In this document: piece by piece, positions 11,306-21,039 of the stretch | How positions within the stretch are numbered: position 1 is the first letter of the stretch | Layout of the letters: each line of letters starts with the position of its first letter | Position numbers and translations under genes: made by a program | From: Lithodes maja | Taxonomy: Eukaryota > Arthropoda > Malacostraca > Decapoda > Lithodidae | Length of the DNA stretch: 64,000 nt | Reading direction: 5' to 3' | Assembly: GCA_037953745.1 (NCBI GenBank) | Contig: JBAKBP010001603.1 | Span: 1-64,000 of the forward strand | Notes under the pieces: generated by a model | What the model saw: the letters and a program-made list of their open reading frames with translations, nothing else | Told to the model about the DNA's origin: nothing | Database searches by the model: none

Positions 11306-12115
11306 CATACAGTAGGCTATATTAATATAAATAAGTTTTAATACTTCTAATGATAATGTGACAGGTGATATCTGAACCTTAAAAAGAGCTATAAAAAACC
11401 ACATGGAACACATAAAATCGTACATATAATACAGTAAACACAATCAAGGAAAGAAATACTGTCACTGCCTATTTTAAATGTGTAATACGTAAAGCAGCCC
11501 GGGCCAGCCAGTCTTCTCTCTCGCTTACTTCTTGGTTTATCATATCTTTATCTTGCTTGTGTTTACTTTATGATATATACGTTATTATTGTGTTTCCTGT
11601 GTTCTTTAAGAGCTCTTTAGATTTGGATAGTACTGTAATTTATTAAGTAATAATTAAAATTACTTAAACATATCTAGTTTAATGAATAAATAAGAAAAAT
11701 ACAGATAATAAATATATGATCAGGGTAATGATAAGATAGTCAATCATGAGCGTGCTGCTGTTTCAACTGACTTGCACTTTTACCGACAGACGTGGATTCA
11801 TGTCGTTTGTTTTATGTAATGCCGAGCAATATAGTGATAGGCCTACATACCTTGGTTTTTATATAGGCCTATGCTCAGCTTTATCATAGGGATTGTGATG
11901 TATTAATAGCGTGACGGGAAGCTAAAACGGCCGAATTAAGACCAATTAATTTTGAAGTGAAAACGAAAGAGTGTAGGCTACGGGAGATAGTGCTACGAGC
12001 AACTCTCTTCCTGCATGTGTAACCACTTGTTTTTTGGTCTCAGAAAAGTTGCCCGTAGCGGTGACAAAAGTTGCCTGGGTGGCAAAAATTTGGGCATGTG
12101 TAACTGCACCTTAAG

Positions 12116-12492
12116 GAGACTAAAAGATCAAGACCCAACTATCCATCATACTTTGATTCACTGGGATTATAAATCACGAAGGAGTGATGAACTCCATGAT
12201 TTGGATGTGGGGTACTAACATATAACGGTAGTGACTGACCCAGGTTGGGAATAACATGATCATTGGCACTAACGAGGATGATAGAGGAAGACTGCATTTT
12301 CCCAATAACATGTTTATGTTTCCGGAAGAAAGGAAGGAATAAGCAAGAACGGGAAGCTCCCGTATCAATGAGGAGTCGAACTTTCACCCCATTCAGCGTG
12401 ATTTTGTCATACACCGGAAGTCCATCATCCGATGTCCCGTCATGAGCCCCCGCCATAGTTACGACTATTTGTTTGGGGGGGCAGTCTAACAA
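12116..12492 (-). pseudogene. Gypsy-A copy 1 protease, N-terminal part
   Basis: Encodes the retropepsin active-site motif LLIDTGASRS followed by the flap-side region. The frame is -1 relative to Gag. It is split from its C-terminal part (9310-9204) by the TTAA element. Uninterrupted copies read directly across the TTAA target site. Confidence 0.75.
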
Positions 12493-12530
12493 TCCAGCGG
12501 TTCTTGCTGGATGAGTTCAGGCTGAAAAGA

Positions 12531-13367
12531 TTATTCTAGTTCTCCTTCAGCTTCTCCTTCTTCAATTCCAGCTGTTCCGTCGTCAATAATGGTTGCAATC
12601 TGATGCAGCTTAATCCAGGGAATCTGTGCCCACCAATTTGGAGTCCTGGTCCTCTTCCTGGTCAGTTCGTGAAATGACCTCTTCAGAGACCACAGCATGC
12701 ATGATCCGGTGCAGGGTTTCCAATCTGCAGGACGAATTCTGGCCCACTCCTCGGCTTTGTCAGCTGCCCTAGGAGCTACTGGACTACTACTTGATGCTGT
12801 TCTGGAAGTGGGTTGGGTGGTGACTTTACTGATCACGGCGATTTTGGTGGTTTGTTCCCTGGATTTGCGTAATGCCATGATTCTTCGTATCACAGGCAGA
12901 TCCACGTCATAATTGGTTGGTTCCACTATTGAGAAGTGGTCGGCCACTGGATCAGGCAAGATCCTCACCAAAGCTTTGAAGATAGTTTTCTTCCTTTGGG
13001 CGGTAGTTTCATCTGGGAAAGCAGTCAAGGCGATCTGTTGCAACTTTTCAACAGTTTCATCCAAGTCTCCCGACTATTTGACCTCGTGAAACTTCTTGTC
13101 AGCAATTGTTTGACCCAAGACTGGATTAATTGCTGTTCTGACATAAACTTCAAATTGTGCCCAGGTTAACCCAGGCATATTGTCGTGCACATATTCCGAC
13201 ACTTTAATTGCATATTTTCCCAATTTAACCACAATTGTATGTATCTTGGAAGCGTCCTCGTTTCCGAACATAATGTCCAGGACCGGTTTGACTATTTCCA
13301 GGTAAGTGTAGATATCGTAATCCTCGGGCATAAATGCCGGGATATCAAGAGACCTAATGGCTGCCAT
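12531..13367 (-). pseudogene. gag: Gypsy-A copy 1 Gag
   Basis: Starts at ATG 13367 (MAAIRSLDIPAF) and runs about 278 codons, interrupted by a TAG near 13074 where copy 3 has a Tyr codon. It has a helical capsid-like region with a tract NPVLGQTIADKKFHEVK found in copies 1 and 3; I see no CCHC zinc knuckle. The C-terminus is basic and then acidic (EEGEAEGELE). The role is the structural polyprotein of the virus-like particle, by position and conservation. Pol follows in the -1 frame, overlapping the Gag end. Confidence 0.7.
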
Positions 13368-13465
13368 GATGAAAAATGTAAATACACCAATTGAATACCA
13401 GATTTTTTGTTTACAATAAGAACACTCGTGTTGATATGCCGTATTGAAATACCGCTGCCGCCAGT

Positions 13466-14330
13466 GTTATGTCGGGCTATAATATTTACAGCTCGTGATA
13501 TAGTCTTCACTATAATCCAGATCTGGACTTATAGACTGTTAAAAAGCCCAACAGGGTCACACCGAACACGTTCTTAATCTCACAAATAGGTATTCAACTA
13601 GGTACTACAGAACTCAGTAACCACACGCATAGCAATTATACACAAGTTTATTCAAGAATATTTATGTCTGAAATTCAGGATGCACCTTGATAATTATTAG
13701 AACTATCAGGCAAGGTATAGAAGACATATAAATAGTAGATAATGAATGGAGAGCAATTACTATTCAACTGTGGTTATAAACAAGGTAAATGATATTCAAC
13801 TATATCATAACACGCGACTTATAGAATGAACCCTTAATAATAATAATAATGATGTGAGTCGAGTGTCTTCCGTGAATAAATCAACAATGAAAGATACTAG
13901 AATACAATCTCAATACAAGAGAATCTGGGTGAGTTGAGAGAGTAAAGAAGCACACAGGTATGGTGGGTGAGTCACACGGTAGGTGGTGCGCACGCTAGCC
14001 AGGTAGTCGCGTTTACTAAGGTGACCTTCTCATTGACTAGGGGGGGTCAGGTCATATATTTGTACTTCGGGGTTGGAAATTAAGTTTCGAGTTTGTGCAA
14101 CTATGAATTTAGTTTCAATGATATTCTTATGGAATTGTTTGGCAGTATATTTATTAATTATTTGCACAATGTATTCTCAGCGAAACGCAAATAATATAAT
14201 TTATGATGGGAATCTTATATTCACTTCAAACGATCGTATGTAATAATAACGAAAATGGGTCGAGGAATTAAGATAAAAGTTAGCATACAATTATGACTCA
14301 GCTATAGAATAATATCAACTAATTGTATTT
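13466..14330 (-). repeat. Gypsy-A copy 1 5' LTR, gag-proximal fragment
   Basis: Matches the plus-strand sequence 20440-20617 that precedes Gag in copy 2, reverse-complemented. On the minus strand it ends ...ATAACA at 13465-13470, followed by TGGCGGCAGCGGT (13463-13451), a plausible primer-binding site. It is separated from the rest of the LTR (18026-19041) by a 3.7-kb insertion. The exact LTR end is inferred because no complete 3' LTR exists in the window. Confidence 0.6.
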
Positions 14331-14727
14331 AACCCGTCCAGCCCCGGCTAGTTTTGTAATGTTTGTTCACCAGAACCCGGCCGGTTTTCAAAAAATGGTT
14401 TTATTCCAGAAACAATAGCGAATGGGTTAGGAATGAAGGAAAAACCACGAAAAACCGCTCAAAAAGCTTAAAGAATGGTCCTACAGAGCCCCCGAAAACG
14501 TATTTTACAAGAGTAAAAAATTGAAGGTAATTACCCCAAAAAACCAGGTTATTGCGCGCTCACGCGCACGCACGTGGACTTTGGGAGTTTTCAACCATCG
14601 GCACGGTTGCGTGGGATACGTACACAGTTCCCATACAAATCTGAGCCCTCTTGAGTGGCTACACCTGAGGTTACGGTCGGCGCAATTAGGGTGACGCGCC
14701 AGGCAAGTCTCTGGGGCTGTGCGTTTT

Positions 14728-17700
14728 TTTTTTTTTTTTTTTTTTTTCTATGTGATTGAGGGAGGCAAAAGGCATAACTGCCTATAGCGAGTGCCTCCCC
14801 CATAGTTGAAAGAGTGACAGGGCCAAAATCAAGGGACGTTCGAGCCAAAATGCCTGGACACACAGAGTTTGAAGCAATTTAAGTCATAGGAAGAGGGAAA
14901 GACTGATTCTGGGAGAGAGTTCCAGAGCTCAGCTGTTGAGTAGAAGAAAGTTTGAGAGTAACGTTTCACTCTTGGGTTGGAGAGTTGCACAGAGTAGGGG
15001 TGGGATTGAGTTGCAAGACGGGTACCACGTGCCCTACGTAAAGGAGGTGGTATGCACTGGGATAGCTCTGAGGAACACTGATTATTATAGTAGCGATAGA
15101 ATACATTGCGGCGGAGAGAGAGAGATTGCAGAGAGTTGGTGAGTGGACGGGAGTTAATGATACGAAAGCCCTTCCTTTCAACTTTGTCTAGGAGAGCGGT
15201 GTGAGAGGAACCTCCCCACACATGTGAACAATACTCAATACAAGGGCGCACTATGCCCCTGTACAGAGCAAGAAGCTGTGCAGGGGAAAAGAACCCCCTA
15301 AGGCGGTTGAGCACACCCAGCTTCTGGGAGGCTGCCTTAGCAAGACTGGTAATATGGTCCTTCCAAATGAGAGCAGAAGAAAAAGAGACACCAAGAATAT
15401 TGAGAGAAGATGAAGGGTTGATTTTTGTATTGTTGAAGAATAAGGGATAGTCCTCTGGGAGATCCTGACGGGTAGATAGATGGAGAAATTGGGTTTTGGA
15501 AGCATTAAAGTTAACAAGGTTTTCTCTGCCCCAATTGGAAATTGTATTTAGATCAGAATTTAAGAGTTCTATGGCTTCATTACGTTTGTTGTTGAGAGAT
15601 TGCTGGCTGGGGCGTTCTGAAAAACTAATGGAGTAGTGTAAGGTTGAGTCGTCTGCGTATGAATGGATGGGAATTAAGGTACAGTTAAGGAGATCATTTA
15701 TAAAAATTAGAAAGAGAATAGGAGATAGGACAGAGCCCTGAGGAACACCGGAGTTTATAGGGTGAGGAAGTGAACAATGGCCGTCCACAACCGCGGCTAT
15801 GGAACGGCCGGAAAGGAAATTAGAGACAAAGGCACAGATGGAGGGATAGAAACCGAAGGAGGGTAGTTTAGAAATTAAAGATTTATGCCAGACTCTATCG
15901 AAGGCTTTCGATATGTCTAGTGCAATAGAAAAAGTCTCACCGAAGTCCCGAAAGGAGGATGACCAAGAGTTAGTAAGATATGAAAGAAGATCACCAGTAG
16001 AGCGACCCTTAAGGAAGCCATACTGGCGATCTGAGAGCAGATTATGAGAAGAGAAATGCTTAAGAAATTTGGAAGCAAGAATAGTTTCAAAAACTTTAGA
16101 AAGACAAGAGATAAGAGCAATTGGACGATAGTTGGAGGGTTGAGAGCGGTCACCCTTCTTTGGGACAGGTTGAATGTGAGCAAACTTCCAGCATGAAGGG
16201 AAGACGTTAGAGGATAGACAGAGACGAAAGAGTTTGCCTAGGCAGGGAGTCAGCACGGAAGCACAGTTTTTGAGAACAACAGGAGGAACACCGTCCGGAC
16301 CGTACGCCTTATTAGTGTTAAGCCCAGAGAGGGTAAAAAGTACATCTTTAGAAGAGATTAGGATATTAGGCATAAGTAAGAGAGAGGAGGGCGGAGAGGG
16401 AGGAATAGCACCGGAATCATCCAAGGTGGAGTTTCTAGCAAAAGTTTGAGCGAAGAGTTTAGCTTTGTCAGAGGAAGAAGTGATGGTTGAGCCATCAGAG
16501 TGGGAAAGGGGAGGGAAAGACGAGGAAGAGAAATTGTTGGAGAGGTTTTTGGCTAGATGCCAGAAAGCTTGGGAAGAGCTAGAGTTGGATAGTTCAGTGC
16601 ATTTATTATTGATGAAAGAGTGTTTGGCAAGTCGAAGAACAGATTTGGCTTGATTCCGGGCAGAAACATATGAAGAATGAGAGTCTTGAGTTTTAAGGCG
16701 TCGGTACCGTTTGAATGCTTCCTCCTTATTGCGGACAGCAGTAGAACAGGCGTGAGTAAACCAAGATTTTTTAGCATTAGTCTGAGAGAAAGAGAATGGA
16801 ATGTATGCTTCCATGCCCGATAGGATTACCTCGGTAATGCGTTCAGCACTCTCCGAGGGTCCTCGGCCATGGAAGCAGAAATCATTCCATGGGAAATCAA
16901 AGAAGTACTGCCGAAGAGCCTCCCAGTCGGCAGCGCCAAAGTGCCACAAGCGCCGCCGGCTAGGAGGATCGGGTGGCTGTATTGGAGAGATAGGACAGGT
17001 GACAGAGATAAGTTTATGGTCGGAGGAGCCCAAAGGAGAGAAAAGATCGACAGTATAAGAAGAAGGGTTAGAAGTTAGAAACAGGTCAAGAATGTTGGGC
17101 CGATCTCCGATGCGATCCGGGATACGGGTGGGTTGCTGAACTAACTGCTCTAGGTCATTTAGGATAGAAAAGACGTAGGCTTGTTCACCAGGTGGATCAG
17201 TAGTGTGAGAGGAGAGCCAATGGCGGTGGTGAACGTTGAAATCTCCTAAGAGGGAGATTTCTGAGAAAGGAGAAATGGATAGAATGTGTTCCACTGTAGA
17301 GTTTAGATAGTCAAAGAATTTGGGAAAGTTGGTAGAGTTAGGGGAAAGATAGACAGCACAGAAATATTTAGTAAGAGAATGACAGGAAAGTTTGAGCCAT
17401 AAAGTTGAGAATTCAGAGGAGTCGAAATCGGGAACACGAGAGCAAGTGAGTTTGTTGTGCACATATGCACAACATCCGCCTTTGGCTTTGAAACTAGGAT
17501 AGAGAAAGTAGGAGGATACAGAGAAGGGGTTGCTGGATGTTGCTACAGACACCTGAGTTTCGGTGAGGAAGAGAAGATCAGGTTTGTAGGAGGAGAGATG
17601 GTGCTCAACAGAGTGAAAGTTAGAGGAAAGTCCGCGAATGTTGCAGAAATTAATAGAAAGAGTAACAGGCCGAGGTCCAGGTAATTGTGTGGGGTCGTCA

Positions 17701-17791
17701 GGGGATGGTCGGTCGGGTGAGGGGGCATTTATGGTCCCCCCCCCTGGGGACTCCGAGGCTGGGCTATAATTCATCATTTTTTTTTTTTTTT
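14728..17791 (-). mobile_element. Jockey-like LINE copy B with intact ORF2
   Basis: The poly(A) tail is a T-run at 14726-14747. The 3' UTR holds a nested hairpin, stem GGGAGGCA/TGCCTCCC at 14759-14799. The coding region is 17777-14829. A second A-rich run (T-run 17777-17790 on plus) directly precedes the start codon. No ORF1/gag is present, so the copy is either 5'-truncated at ORF2 or from a one-ORF lineage. Flanks carry a similar 31-bp sequence (GACGCGCCAGGC...) on both sides, possibly a target duplication with four mismatches. Confidence 0.85.
14829..17777 (-). CDS. LINE ORF2: AP-type endonuclease plus reverse transcriptase (intact, 982 codons)
   Basis: Single uninterrupted frame. The N-terminal exonuclease-endonuclease-phosphatase domain (about residues 40-265) has NFCNIRGLSS, the acidic box LLFLTETQ, GDFNVHHRHW and the SDH motif GSSDHKLISV. 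The RT (about residues 475-760) has the entry motif KAYGPDGVPPVV, NYRPIALISCLSKVFE, GVPQGSVLSP and the catalytic box SYADDSTLH. A Trp/Cys-containing C-terminal tail follows (IEYCSHVWGGS). It nicks target DNA and primes reverse transcription from the nick. All catalytic motifs look intact, so this copy may have been active recently. Poly(A) tail and domain order favour the Jockey group; the clade is not resolved further. Confidence 0.9.
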   Translation of the reverse strand: MMNYSPASESPGGGTINAPSPDRPSPDDPTQLPGPRPVTLSINFCNIRGLSSNFHSVEHHLSSYKPDLLFLTETQVSVATSSNPFSVSSYFLYPSFKAKGGCCAYVHNKLTCSRVPDFDSSEFSTLWLKLSCHSLTKYFCAVYLSPNSTNFPKFFDYLNSTVEHILSISPFSEISLLGDFNVHHRHWLSSHTTDPPGEQAYVFSILNDLEQLVQQPTRIPDRIGDRPNILDLFLTSNPSSYTVDLFSPLGSSDHKLISVTCPISPIQPPDPPSRRRLWHFGAADWEALRQYFFDFPWNDFCFHGRGPSESAERITEVILSGMEAYIPFSFSQTNAKKSWFTHACSTAVRNKEEAFKRYRRLKTQDSHSSYVSARNQAKSVLRLAKHSFINNKCTELSNSSSSQAFWHLAKNLSNNFSSSSFPPLSHSDGSTITSSSDKAKLFAQTFARNSTLDDSGAIPPSPPSSLLLMPNILISSKDVLFTLSGLNTNKAYGPDGVPPVVLKNCASVLTPCLGKLFRLCLSSNVFPSCWKFAHIQPVPKKGDRSQPSNYRPIALISCLSKVFETILASKFLKHFSSHNLLSDRQYGFLKGRSTGDLLSYLTNSWSSSFRDFGETFSIALDISKAFDRVWHKSLISKLPSFGFYPSICAFVSNFLSGRSIAAVVDGHCSLPHPINSGVPQGSVLSPILFLIFINDLLNCTLIPIHSYADDSTLHYSISFSERPSQQSLNNKRNEAIELLNSDLNTISNWGRENLVNFNASKTQFLHLSTRQDLPEDYPLFFNNTKINPSSSLNILGVSFSSALIWKDHITSLAKAASQKLGVLNRLRGFFSPAQLLALYRGIVRPCIEYCSHVWGGSSHTALLDKVERKGFRIINSRPLTNSLQSLSLRRNVFYRYYNNQCSSELSQCIPPPLRRARGTRLATQSHPYSVQLSNPRVKRYSQTFFYSTAELWNSLPESVFPSSYDLNCFKLCVSRHFGSNVP

Positions 17792-17885
17792 AATTTTGGT
17801 GTGGAAGAATGAAGTGTTACATACATTGCCGACGCGCCAGGCGCGTCGCTGGGGCTGTACGGGTAAAGAACGGATTATAATTGAC

Positions 17886-17963
17886 TATATAAACTGTCTT
17901 AGTGGTGCAGTGCATAGTGTGTTGATTTTCGGTGTGAGCATCCTAGGTCCGAATCCCCGGACT
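17886..17963 (+). repeat. tRNA-like SINE head
   Basis: Contains an A-box-like TGGTGCAGTGCATAGTG and a B box GGTCCGAATCCCC spaced as in tRNAs, with a short body following. Probably a tRNA-derived SINE fragment, not a functional tRNA, because the acceptor stem does not close. Confidence 0.5.
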
Positions 17964-18025
17964 GGCACATGTGTTTGTTAATTTCATTAATCGATTTTAG
18001 GAGTAGAGTTGCTTGGTGGAGAGAA

Positions 18026-19041
18026 CATATTAAAACAATGAATGCTCTGGAAACGCTTGTAAATTTATAGCGTAAAGTGATAATTAATACAACATTAATT
18101 ATGAAAAGAAGGTAACGTACACAACGAAGTTGTGCTAAGGAAATACTCAAAACAGTATAACCAAGATGTCTGAACTAGTTAACAGAGTCTTACGAGATAT
18201 ACACCGTAATACGGGGTGGATGGTATATGATGAATAATTAAGTAATAGAAACTATGCAATGCTGGAATTCCTAGGTAGGAAGAATCAGAATTACTTACAT
18301 CAGTAATCAAATGAACGTATATACTAATTCATAAAATCATTACAATGGCGGTTAATTAATGAAAGGTAAATTGGGGGGCTCGGGAAGTAATTATGTTTAA
18401 AGAAAAACAACACACCTCAACGAGGAGACTGAGGTAAATTAAGTATGAAAACGAGCGTAGGTTCTAGGTAATCAGTGACGAATTAAGGAGGGGAATTATA
18501 ACACAAAATACACTTCGACCTCAACTTGCAACATACATAACAGAATACATATATTAGGAAAATCCGTGAGTGCGTGGCAAGGTGAATTAATTAACACAAT
18601 TTTATAACGTATGCGTAGGACGTTCTAGAGAAGATAAATAAATTATGAGAGCTAGGTCTTGGACATAGATCTAGCAAGGACTTGATATGAGATTCAGAAG
18701 GATTAACGCAGTACGCAATTAAGGATCTTGGACACAAATTTCAGACTAAATTATCACAATACGATTCACATATTTCTACCTATACCTCGACAACAATAAC
18801 ACAAAATAAGATACACAGGGACATTTAGGGTAGTGTTGGAGGGTAGAGAGAGTACGAGTCTGGCCAACGTAGGTCGTAGGTCCGTTGAGCAGCACTTCAG
18901 GGGTGTAGGGCGTCACTCGAGCAGGACTTGAGGTTCCAGACTTCAGGAGTGTAGGGCGTCACTCGAGCAGGGCTTCAGGGGGGTACTTCAGGCAAGTACA
19001 CTCTCCGGGCAGTGTAGGGCAGGCTAGTACAAGCCACTACG
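18026..19041 (-). repeat. Gypsy-A copy 1 5' LTR, distal part; left arm of a 1-kb inverted repeat
   Basis: Reverse complement of about 19366-20395, with scattered differences and indels. It is the continuation of copy 1's LTR beyond the 3.7-kb insertion. It ends abruptly at GCCACTAC (19035-19042), where the plus-oriented LTR of copy 2 begins. Confidence 0.8.
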
Positions 19042-20617
19042 GTCTAGGAGTTTAGATTATGAAAGAATCCATAAAAGAAAGATTGCTCCATTATTATGCT
19101 AAGTAACTAGCACCTAAGTAATAAATAAACTACCTATTATATAATTATGTACCCATGTCAACAGCTATTATGTATGTCTATGATAAGTAATTTACCTCAC
19201 AACTTCATCACAACCAATTTACCCATATCCCTAGGACTTTGAGCCCCTGTAAACGAGAGTCAAGAATAAAGCCGAATATTACCTCTAAGAAACTATAGAG
19301 AAGTATGCAAACCTCAACTGCGGTTATACCCTAAACCTGAACAAGGAGCAGAGTAGCTAATCACAGTAGTGGCTTGTACTAGCCTGCCCCTACCCTGCCC
19401 GGAGAGTGTACTTGCCTGAAGTACCCCCCTGAAGCCCTGCTCGAGTGACGCCCTACACGCCTGAAGTCTGGAACCTGAAGTCCTGCTCGAGTGACGCCCT
19501 ACACCCCCTGAAGTGCTGCTCAACGGACCTCCGATCTACGTCGGCCAGACTCGTACTCTCTCTACCCTCCAACACTACCCTAAATGTCCCTGTGTATCTT
19601 ATTTTGTGTTATTGTTGTCGAGGTATAGGTAAAAATATGTGAATCGTGTTGTGCTAATTTATTCTGAGATTTGTGTCGAAGAACCTTAATAGCGTACTGT
19701 GTTAATCCTTCTGAATCTTATATCAAGTCCTTGCTAGATCTGTGTCCAAGACCTAGCTCTCATATTTTATTTATCTTCTCTAGAACGTCCTACACATACG
19801 ATATATAATTGAGTTAATTAAATTCACCTCGCCACGCACTCACAGATTTTCCTAATATATGTATTCTGTTATGTATGTTGCAAGTTGAGGCCGAAGTGTA
19901 TTTCGTGTTATAATTCCCCTTCTTAATTCATCACTGATTACATAGAACCTACGCTCATGTTCGTAATTAATTTACCTCAGTCTCCTCATTGAGAAGTGTT
20001 GTTATTCTTTAAACATATTTACTTCCCGAGCCCCCCAATTTACATTCCATTAAATAACCGCCATTGTAATGATTTTATGAATTAGTATATACGTTCATAT
20101 GATTACTGATGTAAGTAATTCTGATTCTTCCTACCTAGGAATTCTAGCATTGCATAGTTTATATTACTTAATTATTCATCATATACCATACACCCCGTAT
20201 TACGGTGAATATTTCGTAAGACTCTGTTAACTAGTTCAGACATCTTGGTTATACTGGTTTGAGTATTTCCTTAGCACAACTTCGGCGTGTGCGTTACCTA
20301 CTTTTCATAATTAATTTTGTATTAATTATCACTTTACGCTATCAATTTACAAGCCTTTCCAGAGCATTCATTGTCTAACTTTGTTTAGTCAATTATAATA
20401 TGTTCTTAAATACAATTAATAGATATTATTCTATTGCTGAGTCATAATTGTGTGCTAAATTTACATCTGAATTCCTCGACCCGTTTCGTTATTATTACAT
20501 ACGATCGTTTGAAGTGAATATAAGATTCCCATCATAAATTATATTATTTGCGTTTCGCTGAGAATACATTGTGCAAATAATTAATAAATATACTGCCACC
20601 AATTCCATAAGAATATC
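19042..20617 (+). repeat. Gypsy-A copy 2 5' LTR region
   Basis: Matches 29622-30591 downstream of the same element (GTCTAGGAGTTTAGATTATG onwards) and, inverted, 18026-19041 and 14120-14330. It includes a cluster of short tandem units at 19420-19515. It breaks at 20617 directly into mid-Gag. Confidence 0.75.
19420..19515 (+). repeat. short tandem units in the Gypsy-A LTR
   Basis: Units of the form CCTGAAG..CTGCTCGAGTGACGCCCTACAC recur two to three times, each about 45-60 bp apart. The same cluster is at 30007-30100 and, inverted, at 18893-18990. Each unit holds a CTCGAG palindrome; possibly a U3 enhancer array. Confidence 0.6.
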
Positions 20618-21033
20618 ATCTGCCTGTGATACGAAGAATCATGGCATTATGCAAATCCAGGGAACAAACCACCAAAATCGTCGTGATAAGTAAAGTCACC
20701 ACGCAACCCACTTCCAGTACAGCATCAAGCAGTAGTCCAGTAGCTCTTAGGGCAGCTGACAAAGCCGAGGAGTGGGCCAGAATTCGTCCTGCAGATTGGA
20801 AACCCTGCACCGGATCATGCATGCTGTGGTCTCTGAAGAGGTCATTTCACGAACTGACCAGGAAGAAGACCAGGACTCTAAATTGGTGGGCACAGATTCC
20901 CTGGATTAAGCCGCGTCAGATTGCAACCATTATTGATGACGGAACAGCTGGAATCGAAGAAGGAGAAGCTGAAGGAGAACTAGAATCATCTTATCAGCCT
21001 GAACTCATCCAGCAAGAACCGCTGGATTTTTAG
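20618..21033 (+). pseudogene. gag: Gypsy-A copy 2 Gag, C-terminal fragment
   Basis: Begins mid-gene (VIRRIMALCKSREQTTK) after the LTR breakpoint and ends at a TAG (21031-21033) after the acidic EEGEAEGELESSYQPELIQ stretch. It matches Gag of copies 1 and 3 closely. There is no start codon or capsid N-terminus. Confidence 0.75.
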
Positions 21034-21039
21034 ACTGCC

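Larger units (their letters stand above)
9315..12110. mobile_element. non-autonomous TTAA-target DNA transposon (Kolobok- or piggyBac-like)
   Basis: A perfect TTAA duplication flanks it (9311-9314 and 12111-12114) and it sits inside the protease gene of Gypsy-A copy 1. The ends form inverted repeats: left AGGCGCGGTTACACGCCC, right (reverse complement) GGTGCAGTTACACATGCCC. The motif GGTGACAAAAGTTG recurs inside both ends (about 9348 and 12059). No transposase reading frame is visible in 2.8 kb. Contents include a TC run, a 27-base T-run, a TA run and a SINE (10743-11305). The RGG start with TTAA suits Kolobok; piggyBac is the alternative. Confidence 0.75.
14331..18025. mobile_element. 3.7-kb insertion of unresolved type inside the Gypsy-A LTR (carries LINE copy B)
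   Basis: Sister LTR sequence is continuous across this point (ATTGTATTT then GAACATATTA). The insertion begins AACCCGTCCAGCCCCGGC and ends just before 18026; no clear terminal repeats were found. The left arm 14331-14727 and right arm 17792-18025 flank LINE copy B. The right arm contains a tRNA-like segment (17886-17963), so part may be a SINE. A piece ending TTAATCGATTTTAGGAGT near 17986 recurs at 9546. Confidence 0.5.
2412..19041 (-). mobile_element. Gypsy-A copy 1, Ty3/gypsy LTR retrotransposon, 3'-truncated and heavily nested
   Basis: On the minus strand the order is LTR (18026-19041 plus 13466-14330), Gag (13367-12531), protease (12492-12116 and 9310-9204), RT (8727-7972), RNase H (6165-5640), integrase (5630-4673 and 2640-2412). 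This PR-RT-RH-INT order is the usual Ty3/gypsy order. The 3' end stops within the integrase C-terminus near 2412, with no 3' LTR. Four later insertions interrupt it: LINE 2641-4672, solo LTR 6170-7967, TTAA element 9315-12110, and 14331-18025. All insertion points were read by comparison with copies 2 and 3. Nonsense codons and frameshifts make it inactive. Confidence 0.85.

Noticed and set aside
19420..19515. CRISPR-like array
   Set aside because: Only two to three imperfect units without uniform spacers, inside an LTR of a eukaryotic retrotransposon.
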